Source of the DNA: CAIVVT01 sp963823095
GTDB taxonomy: Bacteria; Acidobacteriota; Terriglobia; Bryobacterales; Bryobacteraceae
Reading direction: 5' to 3'
Assembly: GCA_963823095.1 (NCBI GenBank)
Contig: CAWGKI010000001.1
Span: 1,240,001 to 1,304,000 of the forward strand
DNA length: 64,000 nucleotides
Within the stretch, counting starts at the first letter, position 1; every line of letters starts with the position of its first letter. The position numbers and the translations under genes were made by a program. Below the pieces are notes generated by a model, which was not told where the DNA came from, searched no databases, and worked only from the letters and a program-made list of their open reading frames with translations. This document shows, in pieces, positions 33,625-41,863 of this stretch.

Positions 33625-35184
33625 ATGCGATATATACCGTTAGCATTGGTGGCGGGCGCGGTCTTTGCGGTCTTGATGGTCGGGTCTCTCAAGAGGCAGA
33701 CGGGCCATTCGGATCAAGTGCAGGATTTGAAGCGTAAGTATGCGCGCAAGCACGTGCCCTCTGTGGACCACAAGAAATTCGCCATCCTCCAAAAGAAGTT
33801 CGCCTCCGCCCACGACGTCACGCCGGTCTGCATCTCGTGCCACACCGAGCGGCATAGAGAAGTGATGGCCTCAACGCACTGGAACTGGTCGCGTGAAGTC
33901 TACCTCCCTGGCCGCGGCATCCGCACGATCGGCAAGAAGAACCTGCTGAACAATTTCTGCATCGGCGTTTCGAGCAACCTGCAAGGCTGTTCCAGATGCC
34001 ATGCCGGCTACGAGTACGTCGACGACAAATTCGACTTCAGCGATGCCCGCAACATCGATTGCCTGGTTTGTCACGACAACAGCGGCACGTATTCGAAGAC
34101 CGGCGGCGGAATGCCGAGCCCGGACGTCGACCTCAACTTCGTGTCTCAGCGCGTCGGACTGCCGCAGCGCGCCAATTGCGGCGCGTGCCACTTCTCCGGC
34201 GGCGGCGGGAACAACGTGAAGCACGGCGACTTGGAGCAAGCGTTGATGAGCGCGAGTCGCGACGTGGACGTTCATATGGGCACCGACGGCTCCGACCTGG
34301 ATTGCGTCGCCTGCCACACCGGCAAAAATCACAAGATGCTCGGCAAGATGTACTCCGTCTCGTCGATGAACTACGACCGGTCCACCTGCGAGCAGTGCCA
34401 CGGCGTCGCCCCGCACACCGACAATCTGTTGAACGAGCACACGGTCAAAATCGCCTGCCAGACCTGTCACATACCCACGTACGCCAAAGTGAACGAGACC
34501 AAGCTGGCATGGGATTGGTCTACCGCTGGGAAGCTGCGCGACGGCAAGCCGTACGAAGTCGAGGACGCCGACGGCAATCCGACTTATGCGTCGATCAAGG
34601 GCAACTTCAAATGGGGCAAGAACGTTCGTCCGGAATACATCTTCTTCAATGGCACGGCCGACCACTATCTGCTGGGCGATCCCGTGGAGGAGGGCGTGCC
34701 GGTCGAGATGAACAAGTTGCACGGCAGCTACGACGATCCCGGCTCCAAGATCATCCCGGTGAAGATCCACCGGGCCAAACAGATCTACGACCCGGTCAAC
34801 AAGATCCTGATTCAGCCCAAGCTGTCTGGAGGTGAGAAGGGGGAAGGCGCATTCTGGCAGGACTTCAACTGGAGTACCTCCGCGGCCGCGGGCATGAAGT
34901 CGGTCGGTCTGCCGTACAGCGGCCACTACGCGTTCAAAGACACAGTGATGTACTGGCCCGTCAACCACATGGTGGCGCCCAAGGAGAAGACCGTCGGCTG
35001 CGTCGAATGCCATGAGAGGGCTAACTCGCGAATGGCGGGGCTGGCGGGGTTCTATATGCCTGGACGAGACCGGAATCCAGCGGTCGAGTGGCTGGGAATC
35101 CTGGCGCTTTGGGGCGCCCTGGGGGGCGTCGTGCTGCACGCCGCCATGCGCGTAGTGATGAGTGTGCGAAGGAGGGCATCCTAG
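33625..35184 (+). CDS. Octaheme c-type cytochrome, tetrathionate reductase (OTR) family
   Basis: An N-terminal helix (IPLALVAGAVFAVLMVGSL) anchors or exports the protein. Eight CXXCH heme sites are seen at about residues 69, 122, 146, 185, 227, 255, 278 and 459. The spacing and the sequences HREVMASTHWNWSREV, NNFCIGVSSNLQGCSRCHAG and NIDCLVCHDNSGTYSK fit the octaheme tetrathionate reductase family. A C-terminal helix (WLGILALWGALGGVVLHAAM) would fix it to the membrane. OTR-type enzymes reduce tetrathionate, nitrite or hydroxylamine in vitro; the natural substrate here is unknown. The genes for a cytochrome b and two sulfur-type permease halves follow in the same operon. Confidence 0.87.
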   Translation: MRYIPLALVAGAVFAVLMVGSLKRQTGHSDQVQDLKRKYARKHVPSVDHKKFAILQKKFASAHDVTPVCISCHTERHREVMASTHWNWSREVYLPGRGIRTIGKKNLLNNFCIGVSSNLQGCSRCHAGYEYVDDKFDFSDARNIDCLVCHDNSGTYSKTGGGMPSPDVDLNFVSQRVGLPQRANCGACHFSGGGGNNVKHGDLEQALMSASRDVDVHMGTDGSDLDCVACHTGKNHKMLGKMYSVSSMNYDRSTCEQCHGVAPHTDNLLNEHTVKIACQTCHIPTYAKVNETKLAWDWSTAGKLRDGKPYEVEDADGNPTYASIKGNFKWGKNVRPEYIFFNGTADHYLLGDPVEEGVPVEMNKLHGSYDDPGSKIIPVKIHRAKQIYDPVNKILIQPKLSGGEKGEGAFWQDFNWSTSAAAGMKSVGLPYSGHYAFKDTVMYWPVNHMVAPKEKTVGCVECHERANSRMAGLAGFYMPGRDRNPAVEWLGILALWGALGGVVLHAAMRVVMSVRRRAS

Positions 35185-35186
35185 AT

Positions 35187-35843
35187 ATGAGTACTCATCG
35201 AGCTTACGTATACAAGGGTTTCGGACGATTCTGGCACTGGACGCAGGCCATCCTGATTCTGTTCCTGGCTCTGACCGGATTTGAGGTTCACGGATCGTAC
35301 CAATTCCTCGGTTATCGCCAGGCCGTTCTCTACCACAGCACGGCGGCGGTCGCTCTGTTGGCCTTGATCGCTTTCGCTATCTTCTGGCACTTCACAACCG
35401 GCGAGTGGCGTCAGTATGTGCCAACCGCCCAATTGTTGCGCGCTCAGGTGGAGTACTACCTGGTCGGGATTTTCCACGACGCGCCGCATCCAACGAAGAA
35501 GACGCCGTTGAGCAAGCTGAACCCGCTCCAGATACTCGTCTATCTGGCGCTGAAAATCCTGGTGATCCCGGTGATGGTGATTTCAGGATTGCTCTACATG
35601 TTCTTCCGCTATCCGCAGACGAACGGGATCGGCACGCTATCCGTCGGCCACCTCGATCGAGTTGCGGTGCTTCATACGGCAGGCGCCTTCTTCCTGGTGG
35701 CGTTCGTAATCACGCACGTTTACCTGATATCGACGGGCCGCACGCCTGTCTCAAATCTGAAAGCGATGATCACCGGCTACGAGGAATTCGACGAGGAGCA
35801 CGAAGCGCCTGCCGGCGTGGAAGCAGTCGAGGAGCACGTATGA
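35187..35843 (+). CDS. Cytochrome b561/hydrogenase-type cytochrome b subunit
   Basis: The start at ATG 35187 lies two bases after the cytochrome stop; GAAGGAGGG is 12 bases upstream. Four membrane helices carry histidines suited for two b hemes: RFWHWTQAILILFLALTGFE, YHSTAAVALLALIAFAIFWH, LKILVIPVMVISGLLYMFF and LHTAGAFFLVAFVITHVYLI. The fold is that of HyaC/thiosulfate-reductase cytochrome b. It would connect the quinone pool to the octaheme cytochrome at the outer face of the membrane. The C-terminus is acidic (EEFDEEHEAPAGVEAVEEHV) and overlaps the next start by four bases (ATGA). Confidence 0.88.
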   Translation: MSTHRAYVYKGFGRFWHWTQAILILFLALTGFEVHGSYQFLGYRQAVLYHSTAAVALLALIAFAIFWHFTTGEWRQYVPTAQLLRAQVEYYLVGIFHDAPHPTKKTPLSKLNPLQILVYLALKILVIPVMVISGLLYMFFRYPQTNGIGTLSVGHLDRVAVLHTAGAFFLVAFVITHVYLISTGRTPVSNLKAMITGYEEFDEEHEAPAGVEAVEEHV

Positions 35844-36349
35844 AAACCAAATACATGAACCCTTATCTGGCCGGGTTCCTGCTAGGACTCGTCCTGTTGG
35901 CGACGGTGTTCATCACCGGGCGCGGATTGGGTGCAAGCGGTGCGCTCAAGAGCGTTGTCACCAGCACCGTGTGGGCCGTCGCACCCGGGCATGCCGCGAA
36001 GGCGGACTTCTATCAAAGCTCGCATCCACAGGGCCAGAGTCCGCTGATGGAATGGCTCGTCTTTGAAGCCTTGGGCGTCTTGCTGGGAGCGTTCGTGTCG
36101 GGCGTCATCTCCGACCGGCTTACTTTCACCCTCGAACGCCCGCCGCATGTGAAGTCCTGGATGCGGGTGGCAGGAGCGTTCGCCGGCGGTGCGCTATTCG
36201 GCCTCGGCTCGCAGTTCGGGCGAGGTTGTACCAGCGGCGCCGCTCTGAGCGGCATGGCCGTTCTCTCGGCTGGCGGTTTTCTGACGATGCTGGCAATCTT
36301 CGGCTCCGCCTATGCGGTGGCCTACTTCTTCCGGAAGCTCTGGATATAG
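35840..36349 (+). CDS. YeeE/YedE-family permease, N-terminal half
   Basis: The 169-residue protein has about four membrane segments: YLAGFLLGLVLLATVFITG, LMEWLVFEALGVLLGAFVSG, AFAGGALFGLGSQFGRGCTS and GFLTMLAIFGSAYAVAYFF. The FGRGCTSGAALSG loop carries the conserved cysteine of YeeE/YedE (TsuA) thiosulfate or sulfur-compound importers. It overlaps the cytochrome b gene by four bases and is followed by the other half of the transporter. The family splits naturally into two chains in many bacteria. Confidence 0.87.
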   Translation: MKTKYMNPYLAGFLLGLVLLATVFITGRGLGASGALKSVVTSTVWAVAPGHAAKADFYQSSHPQGQSPLMEWLVFEALGVLLGAFVSGVISDRLTFTLERPPHVKSWMRVAGAFAGGALFGLGSQFGRGCTSGAALSGMAVLSAGGFLTMLAIFGSAYAVAYFFRKLWI

Positions 36350-36359
36350 GAGACGAACT

Positions 36360-37553
36360 ATGGGACCGCTTGTACCCGACTTCATCAGCCCGGAACTGAA
36401 CCTCATCCTCGGGCTTCTGCTTGGCATCGCATTTGGGTTCGTGCTCGAACAGGCCGGCTTCTCCTCGTGCCGGAAGTTGACGGGGCTTTTCTACGGGACC
36501 GACTTCACCGTATTGCGCGTCTTCTTCACCGCGGGTGTGACGGCGATGTCCGGAGTGCTGATCCTGAACCACTTTGGCCTGCTCGACATGGACGTCGTTT
36601 ACATCAACCCGACGTTCTTGCAGTCTGCCATTCTGGGCGGCGCAATCATGGGCGTAGGCTTCGTATTGGGCGGATATTGCCCTGGCACGAGCATCTGCGG
36701 AGCCGCGGTCGGCAAGATCGATGGCATGATATTCGTGTTCGGAGGATTGTTCGGCATTTTTATCTTTGGCGAAGCGTATCCGGCAGTCCTCAAAATCTAC
36801 ACTGCCGGCTCCTATGGGGACCTCCTGGTCTCCCAGCCTCTGGGCATATCGCAGGGACAGTTCGCCTTGCTGCTTATTGTCATCGCCGTATCGGCATTCG
36901 CGGCAACGACCTGGATTGAGCGACATGTGAACCTCGAATCGGAGAGCTTCCGTTACCCGCGGCGCGCGCATCGCCGGGCTGCCGCCGGTGTTCTGGTGCT
37001 TGGGCTGATCCTGGCCGCGCTCCCGGATCGCAAGTCGAGTCTGCTGAGCGAAGCCGCAGACCCGTCTTACCAGCGCTCGCATCCCGTCGAGCGCGTCACG
37101 GCAGACGAGCTCGCCTTCCTCATCATGGATGGCGACCAGCACCTGTTGCCGGTGGACGTGCGCGAATCCGCGGAGTTTGCAAAGACCAGTCTGCCCAGAG
37201 CCGTGAACATCCAGCCCGCGACCATGCTGGGCAAGGAATGGCGTGACGTGCTTTCACAGGAGCAGAATCGCAAAGTGTTCTTTGCGCGGGACGAGGCCAC
37301 CGCCGTGCGCGCCGCTACCCTTGCCGGCTTGCTGGGTTACAGGAATGTCGCGGTGCTTCAAGGCGGATTGGATGGCTTCAACAAGACCATTCTCCAGGCC
37401 ACTGCTCCTGGGGAGGGTTTATCGGAGATTGACCAGGAGACCTCCCGTTTCCGTGCCCGCGCCGCGACGGAGATTGCGACGCTCATCAAACAGCGCGGAG
37501 GTGTGAAGCCGGTCCGGCGCATCAAGAAGGTGCAAGGGGGGTGCGGAAGCTGA
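36360..37553 (+). CDS. YeeE/YedE permease C-terminal half fused to a rhodanese-like domain
   Basis: Start at ATG 36360, seven bases after GGAG. Residues 1-200 have about six membrane helices with the family's second cysteine sites: LEQAGFSSCRKLTGLF and GFVLGGYCPGTSICGAAVGK. Residues about 245-365 form a rhodanese-like domain (ADELAFLIMDGDQHLLPVDV, SLPRAVNIQPA, GYRNVAVLQGGLDGFNK). The catalytic loop, usually C-R-x-G-x-R, reads FFARDEAT, so the sulfur-carrying Cys is Ala and the domain is probably a binding or regulatory module. The tail ends KVQGGCGS, leaving one terminal cysteine. It is last in the sigma-54 cytochrome operon. Confidence 0.86.
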   Translation: MGPLVPDFISPELNLILGLLLGIAFGFVLEQAGFSSCRKLTGLFYGTDFTVLRVFFTAGVTAMSGVLILNHFGLLDMDVVYINPTFLQSAILGGAIMGVGFVLGGYCPGTSICGAAVGKIDGMIFVFGGLFGIFIFGEAYPAVLKIYTAGSYGDLLVSQPLGISQGQFALLLIVIAVSAFAATTWIERHVNLESESFRYPRRAHRRAAAGVLVLGLILAALPDRKSSLLSEAADPSYQRSHPVERVTADELAFLIMDGDQHLLPVDVRESAEFAKTSLPRAVNIQPATMLGKEWRDVLSQEQNRKVFFARDEATAVRAATLAGLLGYRNVAVLQGGLDGFNKTILQATAPGEGLSEIDQETSRFRARAATEIATLIKQRGGVKPVRRIKKVQGGCGS

Positions 37554-37643
37554 GCGACAAGGGACTAAGCTCCTGCCACCAGCCGGGCCACTCGAACGGA
37601 ACGCCTTGTCCTCCGTCCGGCGGCGCGTCTTCGGGCAGTCTGG

Positions 37644-38081
37644 TTATTGCGGTTGCAACAGTTTCCGATTGGATTTCCGCGGGCGAGTTTCGACCTTCCG
37701 GACCGCGCCAGCCATCCGGACGAACTTCGTCATGGATTCCGCCAGGTGTTCCAGAACGTTAGTCCACTCTGCCAGATGATCTTCACCGGCACGCGTGAGC
37801 ATGTATTGCCTTCGAGCCGGGCCGGCCTGGCCGGTGTCCCATTTCGATTTCACGCATCCATTCTTCTCCAATTGGCGCAACGTCCTGTACAGGGCTCCGA
37901 TCTCAATGTCCGCGTCCGTGAGTGCATGTTCGGCGAGCTCGCTGGCCAGCTCATACCCATACGCGCGCTCCTTTCGCTTCAGGAGGAACAGCAGCACGGG
38001 CTCGACGAATCGATAGAGATTGCCCATTGCGCAGGTGCACGGGTAGTCCTTTGGATGGCGGAGGCAAATGCGAGCGGCCAT
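37644..38081 (-). CDS. PadR-family regulator with N-terminal Cys cluster
   Basis: The winged-helix domain is clear: FVEPVLLFLLKRKERAYGYE, LASELAEHALTDADIEIGAL, YRTLRQLEKNGCVKSKWD and RRQYMLTRAGEDHL. The first 20 residues (RICLRHPKDYPCTCAMG) contain three cysteines and a histidine, which could bind a metal or Fe-S cluster, though the start may also be the Met in CAMGNLY. It is convergent with the cytochrome operon and divergent from nothing; the three genes further right run the same way, so it may be the last gene of that unit. Confidence 0.84.
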   Translation of the reverse strand: MAARICLRHPKDYPCTCAMGNLYRFVEPVLLFLLKRKERAYGYELASELAEHALTDADIEIGALYRTLRQLEKNGCVKSKWDTGQAGPARRQYMLTRAGEDHLAEWTNVLEHLAESMTKFVRMAGAVRKVETRPRKSNRKLLQPQ

Positions 38082-38238
38082 GCTTCACGTCTCTCCTTCC
38101 TTCGATTCTCGCAGCCACTGGCAGAACGCGGCATCCGAGCGACGGCCTTCGGCCACTTGAGCGTCTTCAGCCCGGATTCGCGGTCACAAGTTCGTATCCG
38201 GCGACCTCCCTGGCATCTGTAACGCCGACGGGGCGCGC

Positions 38239-38631
38239 TCAATGGGAACAGCGGCAAAAGCCGTCGCTACTCGACGCCAGAGTACCGGCCAAATACGCAC
38301 TTACAGCATCCGCCGCAGGACCGGCTTCCGTCATCAGAATCTGCTTAACCCCGTTCGACTTGAGTGCTTCGGCTGCGCGCCAACCCATTCCCGCGCAGAT
38401 GACGACCTCACACCCGGCCAGCGAATCGATAATGCGCCCGTGATCGTGTCCTCCTCCCGGATGGGCCCCGGCCTGGCAAGCACCCTGGACATGCGAGTGC
38501 CGCCCGGCGTTTGGCCTGAGCTCCTGGCTCTGAATCCGTCCGTCTTCGACGTTAAAGACGAGAAACGCAGAGCTTCGACCGAAGTGAGCCGCAACGGACA
38601 CGCCGTCATCGGTTGGTATTGCTATTTGCAT
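38239..38631 (-). CDS. NifX/NafY-like dinitrogenase cofactor-binding domain protein
   Basis: The 130-residue protein begins MQIAIPTDDGVSVAAHFGRS and FLVFNVEDGRIQSQEL, the usual start of the NifB/NifX small domain. IIDSLAGCEVVICAGMGWRA and ALKSNGVKQILMTEAGPAA follow. A His-rich loop (GAHPGGGHDHGRI) and a C-terminal FCRCSH could bind metal. Free-standing members of this family occur in many non-nitrogen-fixing bacteria, with unknown function; no nif genes are in the window. It lies nine bases after the thioesterase gene in the same direction. Confidence 0.84.
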   Translation of the reverse strand: MQIAIPTDDGVSVAAHFGRSSAFLVFNVEDGRIQSQELRPNAGRHSHVQGACQAGAHPGGGHDHGRIIDSLAGCEVVICAGMGWRAAEALKSNGVKQILMTEAGPAADAVSAYLAGTLASSSDGFCRCSH

Positions 38632-38640
38632 TGTTGTTCT

Positions 38641-39117
38641 TCACTCTCTTCCACTCTCGCCGTCCCGCATCGTCGCGTGATTGCGCGTTTTCGGCAGAAC
38701 GACAAACGACGCCCAAGCGTGAGCGCATTCTTCTCCGCTTGGCGTTGTAAGGGCCGCCTCCGCCTTCAACAGCCGCTTGTTGCGCTCGGTCACCCATCCC
38801 CGGATCCGATAGGTTTTTCCCGATTCAACGTAAGAACGAAATCGCACACGCAGCTCACCAGTCAGAGCCAGACTCTGCGTGGCGGCCACTGCTTTCGACA
38901 TTGCCTCGTCCAGCACGGTGCTGATGATGCCGCCATGAACGATCCCTTCGAACCCTTCCCAATTGGGCGTTGGCGTCCACTCAGCTCTGAAGCCGCCATC
39001 GGGACTGGCAGTGAATCCGATCCTCAGACCGTGCGGATGGTCAGGGCCGCACACGACGCATCGGGATTGGGACCGGACATGAAGCAGTCTCACGGCAGTA
39101 TGGACCTTTAACCACAT
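38641..39117 (-). CDS. PaaI-type hotdog-fold thioesterase
   Basis: Residues from about 18 on read SRCVVCGPDHPHGLRIGFTA, GGFRAEWTPTPNWEGFEGIV and HGGIISTVLDEAMSKAVA, the hotdog pattern with the HGG and Asp/Glu active-site helix. ALTGELRVRFRSYVESGKTY and CAHAWASFVVLP follow. It probably hydrolyses an acyl-CoA; the substrate is not predictable. The exact start is unsure, since several codons upstream of SRCVVCG could serve. It precedes the NifX-like gene by nine bases. Confidence 0.82.
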   Translation of the reverse strand: MWLKVHTAVRLLHVRSQSRCVVCGPDHPHGLRIGFTASPDGGFRAEWTPTPNWEGFEGIVHGGIISTVLDEAMSKAVAATQSLALTGELRVRFRSYVESGKTYRIRGWVTERNKRLLKAEAALTTPSGEECAHAWASFVVLPKTRNHATMRDGESGRE

Positions 39118-39537
39118 AACAAGTTCATTCCCATGCCGGGCCTATCGGCGCCTCACAGCGCTCAATCCGCCTCTGGGCGTGGCTCACAAGATCGGGCCCG
39201 ATTCGACGCCCACGTCTTCCCGCTCGCTCCCGGCGCGGTGGTCCCCAGCCGTAGCTGGGTTCCGTTCCTTGATTGCGATTGGGAATTGGCATGATGCCCT
39301 ACCATTTTCTTGCTTCAGGCTAACTCTCGTCCCATGCTAGATGCAACTTACACCTATATGGTACTTGAGCATAGATCGAAATGCCGAAGTCAGGACAGGA
39401 CAGGAGGGGAGGGAGAAAATGACTGGATTCGTCCAGACCGAAGTGGGCGTCAACAGGACGAAGCTCGAGGGAACGGTGAGAAGCCTGCGCAACCGAAGTG
39501 ATTGCAGGTGTCGCCGGGGTCTCTACAAGTTCCCGAT
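39118..39537. other. Intergenic region, nothing recognised
   Basis: About 420 bases between two minus-strand genes. No convincing frame, RNA gene or hairpin was found. Confidence 0.4.
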
Positions 39538-40335
39538 CTACTCGCCGCCTGTCGATTGTGGAGTCCACTCCTCGCTGAGGGCAGCGTCCGGCGAGATTGT
39601 CGGAGCGCCACTCAATACGCTTGCCGCTTCGCTCCCGGGAGAGACCCTGTCGAACCAGATCGTCACGTCGGCGCGACCGAACAGCAGAGTACTCACGTTC
39701 AGAATGAGGCGCCGCGGCAGAGACGACTGCGCTTGTCCCGCTTCCATCGTGTAATCCCGAACGAAATACACGCTCTTGACGAGCTTGGATGGGCTTTGGG
39801 CGAACTCGCCCCATTCCCGCAGCACGCAGCCGGTTTGCGCATCCAGCCAAAGTTCACCCTTGAACAGTCCCACTCGCTTGTGCTTCGGTTCGAGCCGGTA
39901 CACGTACGCGGCTTGATCGGCGTAGTCCGTCTCGCCTTGGTAGAGGAACCTGTAATTGGCTGGGGTAATTGCCACCGAAGCGTCTGGGGCTTCGCGCGCG
40001 CGTACCTCGGTATTGAGGTATCTGCCGATCACCTCCCGGCGGACCATCGCGTCGCCTTCGGACTCCATCGTTTGAAACACGCTGCGTCCCATCCGCGAAA
40101 CGTGCTGGATCGTCCTCAGTTTCGCGGACTTGTGCAGTTTCGGAAGGCTTGCCTCGACGCTGATTTCGATTGTGGCGTCGCTCCTCGCGTCCCGGTCCAT
40201 TCGGCTGAAGTAACGGTCCAGCGCCTGCACTTCCGTCGTCGCGCCCCCTGCCGCCAGATGGCTCGCCGAAAACAGCACAAGTGTCAGAAGCCGGCCAAGC
40301 AGTGCGGAGTAGCTGTGCCGGCGGACGATCAACAT
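39538..40335 (-). CDS. Secreted protein of unknown function
   Basis: The start is set at ATG 40333-40335 because the protein then begins with a signal peptide (LLGRLLTLVLFSASHLAAGG); the longer frame upstream looks unnatural. Mature sequence includes LDRYFSRMDRDARSDATIEI, VYRLEPKHKRVGLFKGELWL and DAQTGCVLREWGEFAQSPSK. The last resembles LolA-type or outer-membrane lipoprotein-sorting folds, where a substrate is read by a beta half-barrel. It is similar in style to the product at 9.6-10.9 kb. No operon partner is apparent and no ribosome binding site is strong. Confidence 0.62.
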   Translation of the reverse strand: MLIVRRHSYSALLGRLLTLVLFSASHLAAGGATTEVQALDRYFSRMDRDARSDATIEISVEASLPKLHKSAKLRTIQHVSRMGRSVFQTMESEGDAMVRREVIGRYLNTEVRAREAPDASVAITPANYRFLYQGETDYADQAAYVYRLEPKHKRVGLFKGELWLDAQTGCVLREWGEFAQSPSKLVKSVYFVRDYTMEAGQAQSSLPRRLILNVSTLLFGRADVTIWFDRVSPGSEAASVLSGAPTISPDAALSEEWTPQSTGGE

Positions 40336-40769
40336 TTTGCTTTCGCTCTTTGGTGGACGGTTCGACCCGGCATCCTTGACCGCATCAAGGTCAGAACCGC
40401 CAGCAGCATGAGCAAGTTCGGTATCAACATCACTGCACTCTCCTGACAAACTGTCTTTGCGCGTCCTGGCTATACCGATCAAGATATGGGACAAACGTGA
40501 CGGAAACTCTGCGAATAGCTCGAAATCTTTCGACCTGGTGGATTCCCGGCATTTCCGCAGTGCGGTTTCCCGGCGCGTCTCAAACGTGAAGTCGCGCCCT
40601 TTGCCCGATGGAAATCCCGCCGAAGGGTGGGTACATCTGTGATCCTGGCGGCAAGGGAGATTTTATGGGTCGTTTCCGCTGGATCTTGTCACCCATCGGC
40701 AAAAACCGGATCGTTAGTGGCAGGCCCAACTCCTTGTGAGCTGCCCGCCAAAGGATGGAGAATAAGCGG
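40336..40769. other. Intergenic region between divergent genes
   Basis: About 430 bases. CTGGTGGATTCCCGGCAT near 40532 has GG and GC ten bases apart but lacks the TTGC -12 context, so I do not call it a sigma-54 promoter. No gene seen. Confidence 0.35.
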
Positions 40770-41297
40770 ATGCGCTATTTGCGAATGAATTACTGGTCGC
40801 CGTACCTGGTTGGCACTCTAATCGGTGTCCTCTCCTGGTTCGCCTTTTTCAGCGTGGATCGGCCGATAGGCGTATCGACGGCGCTCGCAAAGACCGCAGG
40901 CATGATGGAAGGCGCCGTCGCCCCCGGTCATGTTGCCGCGAACGCATACTTCTCGAAGTTCCGTCCGGCCGTGGACTGGGAATGGATGTTGGTCGTGGGG
41001 CTCGCCCTGGGGGCTTTCGTCAGCTCGCGCCTGTCGGGAGACCGGCAGGAAGAACCCGTGGAGCGCCTGTGGAGCACGCGGTTTGGAACGTCCAGGCGGA
41101 AACGCTATGCCGCGGCATTTCTCGGCGGCGTGATTCTGATGTTCGGTGCGCGCCTGGCCGGAGGATGCACCAGCGGCCACGGCATCAGCGGCTCGCTCCA
41201 ACTGGCCGTCTCAGGCTGGCTGTTCTTCGCGTCGATCTTCGCATCGGGGTTGGCGACCGCCTTTGTGCTCTTCGGAAGGGAGAACGCCCGTGGTTGA
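40770..41297 (+). CDS. YeeE/YedE-family permease, N-terminal half (second pair)
   Basis: Start at ATG 40770 after GGAG at nine bases; ATG 40755 and 40785 are alternatives. About four membrane helices are present: YWSPYLVGTLIGVLSWFAFF, WEWMLVVGLALGAFVSSRLS, YAAAFLGGVILMFGARLAGG and AVSGWLFFASIFASGLATAF. ARLAGGCTSGHGISG carries the conserved cysteine loop. It parallels the gene at 35840, including the APGHVA motif before the second helix, so the two pairs are paralogues. It overlaps the next gene by eight bases. Confidence 0.87.
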   Translation: MRYLRMNYWSPYLVGTLIGVLSWFAFFSVDRPIGVSTALAKTAGMMEGAVAPGHVAANAYFSKFRPAVDWEWMLVVGLALGAFVSSRLSGDRQEEPVERLWSTRFGTSRRKRYAAAFLGGVILMFGARLAGGCTSGHGISGSLQLAVSGWLFFASIFASGLATAFVLFGRENARG

Positions 41298-41832
41298 TTC
41301 AATCGGCAAGCTGGCACTCGGTCTGCTAACAGGATTTCTTTTCGGGTTCCTCCTTCAGAAGGGTCGCGTCACCAAGTACTCCGTCATCGTGGGGCAGTTC
41401 CTGCTCCGGGACTTCACAGTCCTCAAGACGATGCTGACGGCTGTTGTGGTGGGCGGAATCGGCGTATACGCGCTGAAGGCCATCGGCGCCGCGTCGCTGC
41501 ATGTGAAGCCTGCCCAATTGGCGGCAGTCTCGATCGGAGGTCTGGTTTTCGGCGTGGGCATGGCGCTGCTCGGCTACTGCCCGGGAACGGGCGTGGCCGC
41601 CGCCGCCGAAGGGAAGCGCGATGCAATGTTCGGCGTCGCCGGGATGTTGCTCGGAGCCCTGCTTTTCGCCGAGCAGTTCGAGTTCTTTGGCAAGACCGTT
41701 CTCAAGTGGTTCGATCTCGGCCCGCTCACACTCCCGGATTTGATTCGAGTACCCGCCTGGGCGATATTCGCCGGTTTGACCATTGGTGTGGCAATCCTGT
41801 TCCGGCAACTTGAGAGGTGGGAGCGGCGCTGA
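41290..41832 (+). CDS. YeeE/YedE-family permease, C-terminal half (second pair)
   Basis: The GTG start at 41290 lies seven bases after GGGAG and overlaps the preceding gene. The 180 residues have about five membrane segments: KLALGLLTGFLFGFLLQKGR, SIGGLVFGVGMALLGYCPGT and VAGMLLGALLFAEQFEFFGK among others. The GYCPGTGVAAAAEGKRD site matches the cysteine loop of the family, but unlike the paralogue at 36360 there is no rhodanese domain. The pair probably imports or exports a sulfur compound such as thiosulfate. Confidence 0.87.
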   Translation: MVDSIGKLALGLLTGFLFGFLLQKGRVTKYSVIVGQFLLRDFTVLKTMLTAVVVGGIGVYALKAIGAASLHVKPAQLAAVSIGGLVFGVGMALLGYCPGTGVAAAAEGKRDAMFGVAGMLLGALLFAEQFEFFGKTVLKWFDLGPLTLPDLIRVPAWAIFAGLTIGVAILFRQLERWERR

Positions 41833-41863
41833 TCCAGGTCCCGATCTCAAGTGGAGACGCGAG

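Noticed and set aside
33871..35139. 422-codon minus-strand open frame opposite the octaheme cytochrome
   Set aside because: Its His/Val/Arg-rich composition is the mirror of the CXXCH-rich gene; it has no family motif and no ribosome binding site.
40530..40548. GG-N10-GC element before the second YeeE/YedE pair
   Set aside because: The -12 box lacks TTGC and the -24 lacks the CA that follows GG; such spacing is expected by chance.
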